From Ancistrus triradiatus (Eukaryota > Chordata > Actinopteri > Siluriformes > Loricariidae), in NCBI GenBank assembly GCA_025084515.1, contig JAJAGP010001978.1, positions 1 to 64,000 of the forward strand: a stretch of DNA of 64,000 bases, in the 5' to 3' direction. Below, piece by piece: positions 1-30,040 of the stretch. Under the pieces are notes generated by a model that searched no databases, was not told the DNA's origin, and saw only the letters and a list, made by a program, of their open reading frames with translations. Made by a program: the position numbers and the translations under genes. How positions within the stretch are numbered: position 1 is the first letter of the stretch; every line of letters starts with the position of its first letter.

Positions 1-157
1 CGAAGCCTCTGAAGGCCGGGGGGCCTCCGGCGAAGCCTCTGAAGGCCGGGCGGCCTCCGGCGAAGCCTCTGAAGGCCGGGCGGCCTCCGGCGAAGCCTCT
101 GAAGGCCGGGCGGCCTCCGGCGAAGCCTCTGAAGGCCGGGCGGCCTCCGGCGAAGCC
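1..157. repeat. 30-bp tandem repeat (minisatellite, in frame)
   Basis: Five consecutive 30-bp units, phased from position 1. Units 2-5 are identical; unit 1 differs by a single G/C change near position 21. The sixth unit diverges after about seven bases. Because 30 is a multiple of three, copy-number change would keep the minus-strand frame open, adding ten residues per unit. There are no spacers, so it is not a CRISPR array. Confidence 0.95.
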
Positions 158-612
158 GACGACCTTGGTGCAGCCACTGGAACCTTCACCCTCGGTGCTG
201 GCACTGGATCTGTTGCTCTTGGAGCTGACACAGGTCCTGGAACAGACAGCCTCAGAGCAAGTACTGGCACGGATGTCCGAGATGCGGGAATAGGCACAAT
301 TGTCCGTGGTGCAGGAGTAGGCGCGAGTGGGAGTGAAGGAACCGTCCGTTCTGTGAAAGACCGTGGTGCAGGAACCGGGACCGACGATCGCGGCGCTGAA
401 ACCGGTCTAGAGCGAGGCGCAGGGGTCGGCGGTAACGACCGGTGCGCATAGTCCCCAAGCGTGGAGCTCTCTGGCTCAGACACTGTGTCAGAAGGTGCAG
501 TGAACTCCTGTACGGTGCCAGGCAGCGCTAACTGTGCATCCGTGGAGACTGACAGCTCTAACACGGGACTAATACGCGTGGCGGGCCCAGGTGCAGGTTC
601 AGGGGGCGCCAT
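1..612 (-). CDS. Unidentified proline/alanine-rich protein, partial (runs off left edge)
   Basis: I do not recognise this protein. On the minus strand one frame stays open from a stop at 820-822 to position 1 (273 codons). Its first ATG is at 612-610, giving 204 codons inside the window. From the N-terminus there is an acidic Ser/Thr/Pro-rich stretch, then about nine imperfect copies of an [VTS]-P-x-x-A-P-R motif spaced roughly 10-13 residues apart, then at least five near-perfect copies of the ten-residue unit PEAARPSEAS, each coded by a 30-bp DNA repeat, reaching the window edge. No fold, catalytic motif or membrane segment is visible; the protein looks disordered. The start is uncertain because the frame is open further upstream to 819, so the region could be an internal exon. 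Such PAPR-rich regions occur in fish retroelement and scaffold proteins, so both host gene and retroelement remain possible. High GC here contrasts with the AT-rich neighbourhood. Confidence 0.4.
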   Translation of the reverse strand, partial: MAPPEPAPGPATRISPVLELSVSTDAQLALPGTVQEFTAPSDTVSEPESSTLGDYAHRSLPPTPAPRSRPVSAPRSSVPVPAPRSFTERTVPSLPLAPTPAPRTIVPIPASRTSVPVLALRLSVPGPVSAPRATDPVPAPRVKVPVAAPRSSASPEAARPSEASPEAARPSEASPEAARPSEASPEAARPSEASPEAPRPSEAS

Positions 613-829
613 AGGCTCAACTATAGACTCGGTCTGATCTGGGTCACAACTATCGACGACTAGAGAGTCGGATACGGAATCAGGGCGGTTAGAAACCGGA
701 TTACTGAGCGTGACGTGCAGTCCGATCGCGGTGGGGCTTCCTGATAGGTCCGTGAGACGGCTGAGGCGGTGCGCGCTGCTGTGGAGCGTGACAAGCAGAC
801 TTTGACAGATCCCTGTTCTTTAAATAAAA

Positions 830-1118
830 CAGGGTGACCACTCACACCTGATTGTCATCCCATTGATTGAAAACATCTGACTAATTTCACCTTCAAATTA
901 ACTGCTAATCCTAGAGGTTCACATACTTTTGCCACTCACTAATATGAAATATTGAATCATTTTACTCAATAAATAAATGACCAAGTATAATATATGTTTT
1001 TCTCATTTGTTTAACTGGGATCTGTTTATATACTTTTAGGACTTGTCTCAGAATCTGATGAAGTTTTAGGTCATATTTATGCAGAAATGTATAAAATTCT
1101 AACTTTCAAGCACCACTG
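830..1118. mobile_element. Tc1-like element, terminal fragment (family B)
   Basis: The stretch ends in a Tc1-type terminus (CAAGCACCACTG followed by TA at 1119-1120). The same internal phrases recur, with indels, at about 22530-22790 and 23390-23640, showing an interspersed family. The other end and the transposase are missing, so this is a truncated copy. It lies directly upstream of the proline-rich minus-strand frame. Confidence 0.65.
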
Positions 1119-1127
1119 TATAAGTGG

Positions 1128-1191
1128 GTGTGTATATATACATACATATATATATATATACACATATATATACACACACACACACACACAA
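1128..1191. repeat. (TA)n/(CA)n microsatellite
   Basis: Alternating TA runs followed by a CA run, visible directly. Confidence 0.9.
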
Positions 1192-2478
1192 AGAAATATA
1201 GACAGTCCTAAAGGGTTCACACACATTCATAAACACATTTACACACTTTCATAAATTTTTCATAAACCATCCTTAGTGCAAAGTACAAAATTTTATACTT
1301 GGGAGGTGGGAAGACGTCAGAGTAACCAGAGGACACTCTTGAGTACATGCGGAGAAACTATGCCCAACAGTGAAAATTTCTAGCCTGGGTTGACAGAGCT
1401 GTGGATACAAACATCACTGACTAATCCACCGTGCCACCCAGGGATACTCCATAAATGCTGGAACTGGGAAATACAATGGTTGCCTGCAGAATAGAACCTA
1501 CAGTGACAAATAACATATAATGCTATGTAACAAGGTTCCCAGGGTAACAAGGTTCCCAAAGCCTTTGGAGGAAAAACAGTCTCATGCTACCATGAATCAC
1601 TAATACTACACAGTTCTAATACCATCCTTCTATTTTTGTTACACAGCACAGCCAGACTTTCACCAGAGTTTCTAATTAACTGAGGCACATTGTAAAGTCG
1701 TTGCTGAGAATAACACTAGACTAAGCAGGCGAGATTCCGCAGGGAAGACTCATTCATCAGCGATGTGTCAGGCTTTTAACTGCCATGTGTCAAACACTCA
1801 GAGGAAGTGCAGGTGTGTTTTCTGCTCACACACAGCGCTCATGAATCCGGGATTCACATGCAGCCATCTTTACGAGCGGAGGCCTGGACGCCATCAGCTG
1901 GGAAAACATAGTCTCTTGGTGAGATGCCTGTACAGTTTGCTTGTCTGCTTCCTAAATTTGAAAAGTTTAGATTAATTGCTAAAACCTAGCTACAAGCTCA
2001 TATTATCAATTTCTAAGCAAACATACAGTAAACTTCAAAAGTGCTTTGGGAATTCGCTTTAGTCCAAGTCCCTTTAGAAACTCCAGAACAATGTTATGAT
2101 TCACATTATGGACGAAAATATTTGTTGCTCTGTTTAACCAAATTACCATCCACTGCATCTTTAAAGGATGGCTCATTACACACAAAAAATATTTCCTACC
2201 CTGTACTGAGAAAATTGAAAGCTGCTTTACCAAAAACTCATATATAAGTCTAAGGGCTACTTCATAAATGTTTGTTACATGTTTTTGTAGAATACAGTAA
2301 TTCAATACTCACATATTTGTACATTTATACACAATGGATTAACCAGAAACATAAACCAAGGAAGCTACCTTTCCCAACAGTGGAATTAAAGGATGCAGTC
2401 CTGTGAAAAATTGTTGTAGACCATTATTCTTTCTCCACCAAACTTTTAGAGTTTGGAGATGCACCACACCAGAGCACA
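1192..2478. other. Intergenic sequence, no supported gene
   Basis: AT-rich spacer. A 70-codon plus-strand frame at 1763-1975 opens with a Cys-rich stretch (MCQAFNC) that loosely recalls a THAP-type start, but the later zinc ligands and core motif are not evident, so I do not call it. Nothing else recognised. Confidence 0.5.
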
Positions 2479-2480
2479 TA

Positions 2481-4064
2481 CAGTGGGGCAAAAAAGTATT
2501 TAGTCAGCCACTGATTGTGCAAGTTCTCCTACTTAGAAAGATGAGAGGATTCTGTCATTTTCATCATAGGTACACTTCAACTATGAGAGACAAAATGAGA
2601 AAAAAAAAATCCAGGAAATCACATTGAAGGATTTTTAAAGAATTTAATTGTAAATTATGGTGGAAAATAAGCATTTGGTCACCCACAAACAAGTAAGAGT
2701 TCTGGCTCTCACAGACCTTTAACTTCTTCTTTAAGAAGCTCTTCTGTCCTCCAGTCGTTACCTGTATTAATGGCACCTGTTTGACCTCGTTATCTGTATA
2801 AAAGACACCTGTCCACAGCCTCAAACAGTCAGACTCCAAACTCAACCATGGCCAAGACCAAAGACACCAGGATGAAAATTGTAGACCTGCACCAGGCTGG
2901 GAAGAGTGATCTACAATAGGCAAGGCAGGTTTTGTGTGAATAAATCAACTGTGGGAGCAAAACTGTAAGAAAATGGAGCACATACAAGACCATTGATAAT
3001 CTTCCTCAATCTTGGGGCGCAAGATCTCATCCCGTGGGGTCAAAATGATCATAAGAAACGATGAGCAAAAAAATCACAGAACTACACGGAGGGGACCTGA
3101 TGAATGACCCTGCAGAGAAACTGGGGACCAACGTAAACAAAGGCTACCATCAGTAAAACAAACTACACCGAGGAGAGACTCAGATCCTGCAGTGCCAGGG
3201 ACGTGTCCCCTGCTTAAGCCAGTACATGTCCATGGCCGTCTGAAGTTTGCCAGAGAGCATATGGATGATCCAGAAAGAGAATTGGGGAGAATTTTATCAT
3301 GTGGTCAGATGAAACCAAAAATAGAACTTTTGGTAAAAAACTCGTTGTGTTTGGAGAAAGAATAATTCTGAGTTGCAAAGCACATACCTACTGTGACAGC
3401 ATGGGAGTGGAAACATCATGCTTTTGGGGTTCTTTTTCTGCAAAAGGGGGGGACAGGACGACTGAAAAGGTTTAAGGTAAGAATGAACGGGGCCATGTAT
3501 CGTGAGATTTTAAGCCAAAACCTCTTTCCATCAGTGAGAGCATTGAAGATGGAACATGGCTGGGTCTTGCAGCATGAGATGATCCCAAATACACCGCTCA
3601 GGCAATGAAGGAGTGGCTCCGTAAAAAGCATTTCAAGGTCCTGGAGTGGCCTAGTAAGTCTCCAGACCTCAACCTCATAGAAAATTTGTGGAGGAAGTTG
3701 AAAGTCTGTGTTGCTTAGCGACAGCCCCAAAACATCACTGCTCTAGAGGAGATTTGCATGGAGGAATGGGCCAAAATACCAGCTACAGTGTGTGCCAACC
3801 TGGGGACCACTGTCATTGCCAACAAAGGTTATGTTTTATTGAGAATTGAGTTGAACTTTTGTTATTGACCAAATACTTATTTTCCACCATAATTTACAAT
3901 TAAATTCTTTAAAAATCCTACAATGTGATTTCCTGGATTTTTTTTTCCATTTTGTCTCTCATAGTTGAAGTGTACCTATGATGAAAATTACAGACCTCTC
4001 TCATCTTTCTAAGTAGGAGAACTTGCACAATCAGTAGCTGACTAAATACTTTTTTGCCCCACTG
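2481..4064 (+). mobile_element. Tc1-like transposon, complete ends (family A, copy 1)
   Basis: A 1584-bp element with matching inverted ends (CAGTGGGGCAAAAAAGTA at the left, its complement at the right), flanked by TA on both sides (2479-2480 and 4065-4066). That is the Tc1/mariner target-site signature. The terminal repeats are long (about 160-180 bp, including the ATTTACAATTAAATTC phrase). A decayed transposase lies inside in plus orientation. Two more copies of this family occur in the window, at 14195-15437 and 20916-22050, both inverted. Confidence 0.93.
2848..3850 (+). pseudogene. Tc1-like transposase pseudogene
   Basis: Begins at ATG 2848 with MAKTKDTRMKIVDLHQAGK, the usual Tc1 helix-turn-helix start, and hits a stop within 25 codons. 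Later pieces appear in shifted frames: a GSGNIM-like stretch near 3405 and DLNLIENLWRKLK near 3667, which belong to the DD34E catalytic region of the family. Several frameshifts and stops mean it cannot make active enzyme. Confidence 0.85.
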
Positions 4065-4066
4065 TA

Positions 4067-5269
4067 TGTCCACTATTTCAAATCTGGTGGTGGTGTGCTA
4101 GGCATAACCCCAGCTGAGGCACTTTTTGTTCATGGTGAATTTACATCATTGTCTGCACCCTGTAAATCTGGGACAGGCTCTGGACGACCCTGCAAGCGGG
4201 ATCAAAAGTAGGTAATAAACCCACCAATTAGAAGGTATATTCCTACATTACTGACCATGTAGCTTGTGATTTTTGCATTCATCTGAATTTAAATCTATCC
4301 AAATGAACTACACTGTATGAAACACCATGTTATTGTTATTTTCATGGTCACATGCTTAATAAGTATAAATATAAGCTTTCAGGCATGAAAGGTTAAGTTT
4401 TTTTAACTTACCATTGGCTTCAGATCTTGGAACAACAGTGGAAAAGACTACTAGCATTTCCACAGCAGGTGTAATCTCCAGTGATCCCAAACTCATATGA
4501 ATCCACAACCTGCAGCTGCAGTTCACTGAAAGATAAGGGTATGCTAATCTTTCACACAAGGGGGATATCACTTTCCATACAAAATACTAGGAATGCTATT
4601 GTGCTATCGGTCAGACAAAGGTTAGGCTAACTATGAGACATGCAAAGCAAGTGTGATATACATATGCTAACATAACCTTCAGTATGGAAAACACAGGTGA
4701 CATAGCAAAGCTTCATATTAGTCCAGGAGATAAGATCAATAACTTTAAAGTGACGCAAATGGTGACTTCATCATCTCAATGTCCTACATAATACAACTGG
4801 TAATATAATATTTGAGCAAGCTTAATGAAAAATCAGAATCAAACTTTAAAAATAAAACTCCTCAGAGACAGTACCTGGAGGCACAAATTGAACCCTGGTT
4901 CCCAGAGCACCCATGCCACCTATATACACAGTGATATTTATGGAAGGGAATATTTGGAAATAGGTCCTGGTGATTACAAATAAGCCTTTGTGTGGTGTAG
5001 TCTGCCATCTGGTGATCTTACTGGAAACAGACTGTCCAAACAAAATAATTACCCAATAAGGCTTGAGGGTAAACATGAATTGCCTGTGGAAAGAATGCCA
5101 CCATACACATTTCATAATCACTCAGGTACAGAATAAGCAAAGTTTTCTGTCAGCTTTACAAAATCACTATTTCACTGTGGAGTGGAAGGAGGAGTCTCTC
5201 CACTTCTTGGCTACAGGTGGAAGTCTGAGGTGTCCAATGAGAGTATATGGATCATCTCCTTTATCATTG
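4067..5269. other. Intergenic sequence, nothing recognised
   Basis: AT-rich unique-looking DNA between two transposon remnants. Short frames here have no recognisable domain. Confidence 0.5.
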
Positions 5270-5960
5270 ACTGCGTATAACCCCAAATCAGAAAAAGTTG
5301 AGACAGAATGGAAAATACAAATAAAAAGTGTTTTTTTGCATTTACTTTGACTTTTATTTCAATGTAGACACTATGAACCCAAGATATTTCATGTTATGGC
5401 TGGTCAATTTCATTTCATGTGATTATCATGTATATAAAATGGCATTTAAAACTTTACTGTTTTAAAAATTAGCCTCAACATCTCTGGGCTCAGGCATCTG
5501 GGATTGACCATCATACAGGTCAAATGTGGTCAAAACAAATCAGTATTCCAGAACTTTTTAGAAGAAATGGATAATGTATGCACCAGCCCAAAGACAAAGG
5601 ACCATCCAGACTTATCAACAAGTCCAAAGTCAGGGTCTGTCATGATATGGGGTTGTGTCAGTGCCCTTAGCAAAGGTAATGTATACTTCTTTGATGCCAG
5701 CATTAATCTAGAAAAGTTTATTTAGACTTTAGAGCACCATATGCCGCTTTCAGAATGACATATTTTCCAGGGAAGTCCATGCATTTTTCAACAAGACAAT
5801 GCAAAATCACACATGCTGCACACATTACAAAAGCATGGCTGCAGAAGAAGAGGGTACATGTAATGGACTGAGAATTTGTCAAGAACTTTTCACTTTTTCA
5901 TTTTCACTTGTAATAATTCCACTGTACAGGTGATGTGTCACTTTATTTTGTTTTGGTCAA
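5270..5960 (+). mobile_element. Tc1-like remnant (family G)
   Basis: Starts with an AACCCCAAATCAGAAAAAGT terminus also seen in variant form at 35848. Downstream, plus-strand reading gives GSVMIWGCVSA near 5633 and an FQQDNA-like catalytic stretch near 5790, followed by HITKAWLQKK near 5825. These are Tc1-family DDE transposase phrases. The frame is broken and the right end is not clear. Confidence 0.6.
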
Positions 5961-6139
5961 TATGATGCTGCAGCTGTGTATGGATTACAATGTTCAAAAA
6001 TAAATTCCAGTGGTATTTGGAAGAAAAAATAGACCTATACATGTGTCAGAGTGGATGGGCTTTGATTAGATTCTTATCTACAAAAGGGCACTGCAGAAAA
6101 CTCTTGGGAACCACTAAACAGGTGATGAAATATCATTTA

Positions 6140-7372
6140 AGTGTTAAGGGACTGATGCTTTCTTGGTTTAGATCCTACTCGACTGACCATTACCAGTTCA
6201 ATAATGTAAATAATCTATGCTCCAAGCTCACAAAAGTGAAGTATGGTGTTCCACAAGGGTCTGTGCTGGGCTCACTATATTTTCACTGTACATACTGCCA
6301 CCAGGTTCAGTTATTTGTCAACATGATACTAGTTTCCACTGCTGTGCAGCTGAAATGTAGTTGTATACATCAGTCAAACCAAATGTCATCTTTACCATAA
6401 GTTAATGTGAGGATTGTGAAATGGAAATAAAAGCTTGGCTGTCATTTCATTTTCTTTTACTGAGGTATTATTAGTTGGACCCAAGGTTTCCAGAGACAGA
6501 CTGTCTACATCTATCCCAAATCTCAACTGTTTGGTAATGACTAGTCCGACTATAACATAAGTAAGGGGTTTGATTCAAACTTCTCTTTTAATGCACAGAG
6601 TAGCAACATTACTAGAATTTCTTTCTTTGAACTCCCTTTGCATACTGTTTTGGTTAGACTTAGATTTTAGACTTGGATCCGTGTCACTTTCACACTTAGA
6701 TGTTCTTCCGGTTCCAGTTCTGGCTCCAGTCAACCCGTTCTTCGGTCATCAGTTGCAGTCCTTGTACTTTTACTCAGACCACATTAGAGGGCAGTAACTC
6801 CCCATGCCCTCCTCTGGCTGACTGAGCACGCCATGGCATCTTACCCGCTGAGAACACAAGAACCTACAGTGGCTCAGTTAACTAGACTTAATAATGTCAA
6901 TATCACTCATAATCTAGACGGTATAGTTATCATTTTATTTATTATATATAAAGTAGTCATATATTCTGTAGTTTTATATTCTCTATGCTATTACACTCTT
7001 CACAACATTGTACTGTCTTAAATGTATTAAAGTCTGTATATTATATGTATTAGTTTTTGTTTTGTATGTTCTTTATTTTAATTTTTATATATAGCTTCTG
7101 TGTGTTTAAACTATTACTGTACAAGCATTAATTACGTACCTTTAATTCTTACACACAACATCTAACAACCCAACAAGAAGGTTGGGTCCCTTTTTGAGTC
7201 ATGGTCCTCCCAAGGTTTTTTCTGTTTTAACATTTATTTTTTCCATGCCCGTGTCCCCCTATGCTTAATCAATTAGGGCTGCGAAAATGGATAGTTGCTG
7301 TCTGAGACAGTGTACAGTTTAAAAAAAAATAATAATAATAAAAAAAGGTTATATAAATTAATTTGACTTGAC
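6140..7372 (+). mobile_element. L2-type LINE fragment with reverse-transcriptase remnant (copy 1)
   Basis: Plus-strand reading includes YGVPQGSVLG near 6240, the conserved reverse-transcriptase block preceding the YADD motif, then broken pieces of the C-terminal region. The 3' part holds the phrase GGTTGGGTCCCTTTTTGAGT and ends at a TTTGACTTGAC tail. The same 3' tail ends the copies at 28300-30040 and 38752-39030, which sets the orientation and the 3' end. The 5' part of the LINE is missing. Confidence 0.75.
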
Positions 7373-8664
7373 AATTTCTCACAGGTTTTAACCTGCTTTT
7401 TTATGGTTAGAGCAGGGTCACTGGGGTTCCAATACCAATTTCCTAAGAACACAGGTCAAAAAACATTCTACCCTTCACTAACACTGCAAAGCAAAAATCA
7501 AACCATCCAGTTTTATCCTTGGTCAGGGTTGTCGGGAGGGTTTGGAGCCTAACCTGGTATTTGCTGATCACAGGCTAAGGTACACCCTGGATAGGGTGCC
7601 AGTTCCGCACAGAGTTTCATAAACTCAACACCTGACCTTCACATTGAAATTTCTAATCCTAGATTTTAACCTAAGCCCTCTGAAACTGCTAGAACCTGCA
7701 GCTGGCTCTTACCACTGAGCCCTCGAAACATTTCAAGATGAGCTGGGTAACAAAATGTCCACACAAGGATTTTTGCACTTGGATAATTTAATGCATTAGT
7801 CAGTGTTATTGAATTGGCTGTGAATGCAAATAACTACAAACATTTTACTTTAGGAAAAAACTGTACATTCAAAAACTCAAACTATAATGTAGTATGAGAT
7901 TGATCTTTTTTGTTCAAAAAGGCTTGTATAAGAACAATTATAGACAGAAGTACTCCCATTATCAAACAGTCATACAAAACTCTGTAAATTATACTAAAGG
8001 CACTTTCACACTTGTTAGCCCATTTACCTAGTAGTAATCAGAGTGAAACTGATATCTTACTGTTTATTTGCACTGTACTAATTTCAGCAGGCCAGAAAAC
8101 AAAACCATTTCCATTTCTTAAATGTTCTTGGCTGAGTAATTACAACTGACAAATTTAAACCGTCTGCATTTTATAATGGCAAGACAGTAGATGCCATAGG
8201 TTAGTCAATTCTCTGCATTGTAATACTACATCATTTTGCACAATTTCATAACTATTTTTAATAGTATTCTGATCTTAATTTGATTACCGTGCATTTTTTG
8301 TGCAACAATTACAATGCAAATGACACAAAATGGTTTATGAGTGTACACAAATAAAACACTAGAAGCCGATTATTGCAGGCTGTATGTCAGACTTTCAAGT
8401 GACTAAAAACCTCCAAGTGCTATAGCTGATGAGAGTCAGAGAGAAGCAATGGAAATATCAATTTCTAAATGGTTACTGAAACCAACACCACCTAGCGAGC
8501 TAGGACCGGTTATTGCAGTGCGATTGTTGTTTTCTCACCTGTTTAAATAAACTGCATCATGAGGGAAACCCTTCCAAATTAAGTATTGCAAAAGTGAAAC
8601 TGGACGGTTGAAATCTCAAATTCCTGAAAGATTAGGCTGCCCTTCCCTAAACAATATTTCCTCC
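7373..8664. other. 3' flank and probable 3' UTR of eci2
   Basis: AT-rich DNA downstream of the eci2 stop codon (gene on minus strand). A minus-strand AATAAA lies at 8068-8063, about 600 bp past the stop, and could be the poly(A) signal, but I cannot establish the real 3' end. No other gene seen. Confidence 0.4.
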
Positions 8665-26942
<18,278 letters not shown>

Positions 26943-26984
26943 GGTAAACAAACACCCACAGTAGAAAGTTCAGCAGCTCCACTG

Positions 26985-27051
26985 CCAATCACGAAGCCTT
27001 CCTGTTATCGGTTCTTCACACAAACCACGCGGTCCGCCTTTATAGTCCAAT
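26985..27051 (-). promoter_or_regulatory. Putative eci2 promoter: CCAAT boxes and TATAAA
   Basis: Upstream of the eci2 start there are two CCAAT motifs on the plus strand (26985-26989 and 27047-27051) and a minus-strand TATAAA at 27043-27038, about 95 bp before the ATG. Position and orientation suit a core promoter; the transcription start is not determined. Confidence 0.4.
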
Positions 27052-27229
27052 CATCGTTTTAGCCTGCTCATATTAACCCATTTATTCCCGAATTTTTCCC
27101 AGACATGAAGATATCCTAATCGTGTGTTATTAGTAACCCTTTGAAATAATTTATCATTATTTTCTAGACAATTTGGTGAAAAAGTGCATTTTATGATTGG
27201 TTACAATTGAGACTGGTGGGATAATTTGC

Positions 27230-27960
27230 TGTATACTGTTGTTGTTTACATTTACTATGACTTTGACTTATTTCATTACTTATTTCATTGCAGACATAAT
27301 GAACCCAATATATTTCTTCGGGTTTTTTTTTGTTGTTGTTGTTGTTGTTGTTGTTGTTCAACTTCATTTCAGGCCTTCAACACATTCCAAAACAAAGTCT
27401 GGATGGTAAAGCATTTAGCACTTAGCGCTGTTTTGGCACTGAGGATACCAAGTGATTTAGTGTTTCCATGTTATTTTGTCCAATTCTTCCTGCAAACACA
27501 TCTTAAGCTGTGTAACAGTACAGGGTCGTCTGTTTCACATTTTCACTACAAAATTCTCCACAAATTCTCTATTGGGGACAGGTCAGGACTACAGGTAGGC
27601 CAGTCCAGTAACCTCTTCTTTCACAGCCATACCTTTTTAATGTGTAAAGCATGTGGTTTTGCATTGTCTTGATAAAAATGCTTGGACGTTCCTGGAGAAG
27701 ATGACATCTTGACGCCAGCGTATGTGGTTCTAAAGTTTCAATGTACTTTTTGCATTAATGCTCCATCACAGAAATGTAAATGACCCTTGTCAAGGGCATT
27801 GACACAACCCCATACCATGACAGACCCTGGACGTGTTATTGATCAAATCTGGATGGTCCTTTTCATCTCTGGTCCGGACCACACTACCCATTTCCACTGT
27901 GTGATGTTCCATACCAGATGCTGTCAATCCCAGAGAAGTTGACTCTGCTTCTGGACATGG
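27230..27960 (-). mobile_element. Composite Tc1-like debris (family G) with (TTG)n
   Basis: Family-G phrases (TTCATTTCAGGCCT, AACACATTCCAAAA) surround a (TTG)n run at 27328-27358. Inverted transposase pieces follow (CCAATAGAGAATTTGTGG on the minus strand near 27570). Two partial copies in opposite orientation seem joined. Confidence 0.5.
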
Positions 27961-28076
27961 TTAACATAAGGCTTCTTTTTTGCACAGTAAAGTGTTTAGT
28001 GGCATTTGTGACTGTAGCACTGTACTGTAGTGCTTGACAAAGGTTTGCCAAAATAATCTCTTGCCCATGTGTGTTA

Positions 28077-28136
<60 letters not shown>
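28077..28136. repeat. (GT)n microsatellite
   Basis: About 30 uninterrupted GT units. Confidence 0.97.
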
Positions 28137-28138
<2 letters not shown>

Positions 28139-28299
28139 AAAAGCATTATTCCATTGCTCACTATATGCACAAAATGTTTAGTTGTATGACTTCACTGAAG
28201 AAACTTCAGTAATGCAATGGCATTTATCAATATTAGACCCTTTGTCGATAATATGTGCCAAAAATCTTTGTCCTTTATTTATGTTAACATATCTTATCA

Positions 28300-30040
28300 A
28301 CCTTTTGTTCGTGACACTGCACATATTTTATTAAGACCCTTTATGGCATTAGTTTCCACTGCTATGCAGATGATACACAGCTGTACATATCAGCCAAACC
28401 TAATGACAGCCTTACAATCAACAAAATCGAGACTGTGTAAAGGAAATAAAAGATTGGATGTTATTTAATTTTCTCTTACTTAACTCAGATAAAACTGAGG
28501 TTCTATTAGTGGGACCCAAGGCTATGAGAGACAGGTTGGCTACATCTATCCTAAATCTAGGTGGCTCTCCAGTATTGCTCAGTCCGTCTGTAAAAAACTT
28601 AGGGGTCACATTTATTCAGATCTCTCCTTTGATGCGCGCTTTAGCAGCATCACTCGAATTGCTTTCTTTCAATTACGTAATATCGCTAAACTTAGAAATA
28701 TCCTCTCTTTTAATGTTGCAGAAAAACTTGTTCATGCGTTTATAACCTCAAGGTTGAATTACTGTAATGCCTTACTTACTGGATGCTCTAGTGAATCTAT
28801 AAATAAACTTCAGTTAGTTCAGAATGCAGCTGCCCGAGTGTTAACTTGAACTAGAAAATTTGATCATATCACTCCTGTTCTATCATCACTACACTGGTTA
28901 CCAGTCAAATTCCGCATTGATTACAAAATACTTCTTGTAACTTTTAAAGCTCTACATAGCCTGGCCCCACATTATCTGAGTGAACTCTTAGAGTTTTACA
29001 ATCCAACTCGTCTACTTTGTTCGCAGGGTGCAGGACTTCTTTTAGTTCCTAGAATTAAAAAAGTCACAGCCGGGGGAAAGGCTTTCTCATACATGGCCCC
29101 CCAACTATGGAATAAACTTCCCACTTTCGTTCGAGATTCAGACACTCTCTTAAGTTTTAAGTCTAGGCTAAAGACATACCTTTTTACTAGATTTTTTTGA
29201 CTAGATTTAGACCAGGATGCATGGCTTGGGTCACTGGGGCCAGAGCCTGGAGTCATGTCTGGCCTGCCTGCCTTGTCCGCTAGCCGGGAGTGTCCAGTGG
29301 GCGGTCTGGCTGAACTGGGCGTCGGTCCTCGTGATCTTGACTCGTGCATCCTTGCCTTAGAATAAGGGCAGAGCTGGGGGTTCATAGTCAAAGAGTCTTA
29401 TGGTGATCAGAGACGTTGCTGTCTTCTGCCTCCCGTGGGGTTGCCAATGTCTCATGTGATTCCTCTTGGTTGTGTTTCCTACCAGTTCTCCTCTTTCTAG
29501 CTATGCTGCTATAGCTAATGCTGCCGGAGTCTCATGCTACACATGGCATCAGTGATTGACATGGCATCAGTGATTGTTAATAGATACTGTGCTCTTAATC
29601 AATAACTAATTGCATTTTCTGTTTTCTCTCCGAGCTGTGTTCCGGTGCCAGTTTCAGCCCCACACATGATGTTCATCCGCTGCAGCTCCACTCAAGCTGC
29701 TTCCGTCATCAGCTCCAGCCTCACCATACCCAGGCCAGTTAATGTCAATGTGCATACTTCACATTTTATTCGAACTTTGACTCCATGACTTTAGTTTCGC
29801 TCTTAGATTTATCATCTACGCCGCCCAAGGAGGTTGGGTCCCTTTTTGAGTCTTGGTCCTCCCAAGGTTTCTTCCTATAACTCAGGTAGTTTTTCCTTGC
29901 CACTGTCGCCCTAGGCTTGCTCAATTTGGGATTGGACGTAGTTATTAGGAGATAATCTAAACTTGTAAAGTTGCTTTGAGACAATGCTCCATTGTAAAAA
30001 GCGCTATATAAATAGATCTGACTTGACTTGACTTGACTTT
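28300..30040 (+). mobile_element. L2-type LINE, 5'-truncated, with reverse-transcriptase C-terminus (copy 2)
   Basis: The longest LINE copy here. Plus-strand reading gives a CYADDTQLYISAKPND stretch near 28355 (the YADD catalytic motif), LLNSDKTEVLLVGPKA near 28476, VKNLGVTF near 28590, then C-terminal pieces (RLNYCNALL near 28755; LQNAAARVL-like near 28820; PQLWNKLP-like near 29100) in shifting frames. The 3' UTR runs to a (TGACT)n-type tail at 30040. Indels and stops inactivate it. Confidence 0.85.

Noticed and set aside
1..157. Regular 30-bp repeats as a CRISPR array
   Set aside because: Units are directly adjacent without spacers, are GC-rich and in frame with a long open frame, in a vertebrate context.
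1763..1975. THAP-like zinc-finger start
   Set aside because: Only the first two cysteines fit; later ligands and the conserved core are not visible.
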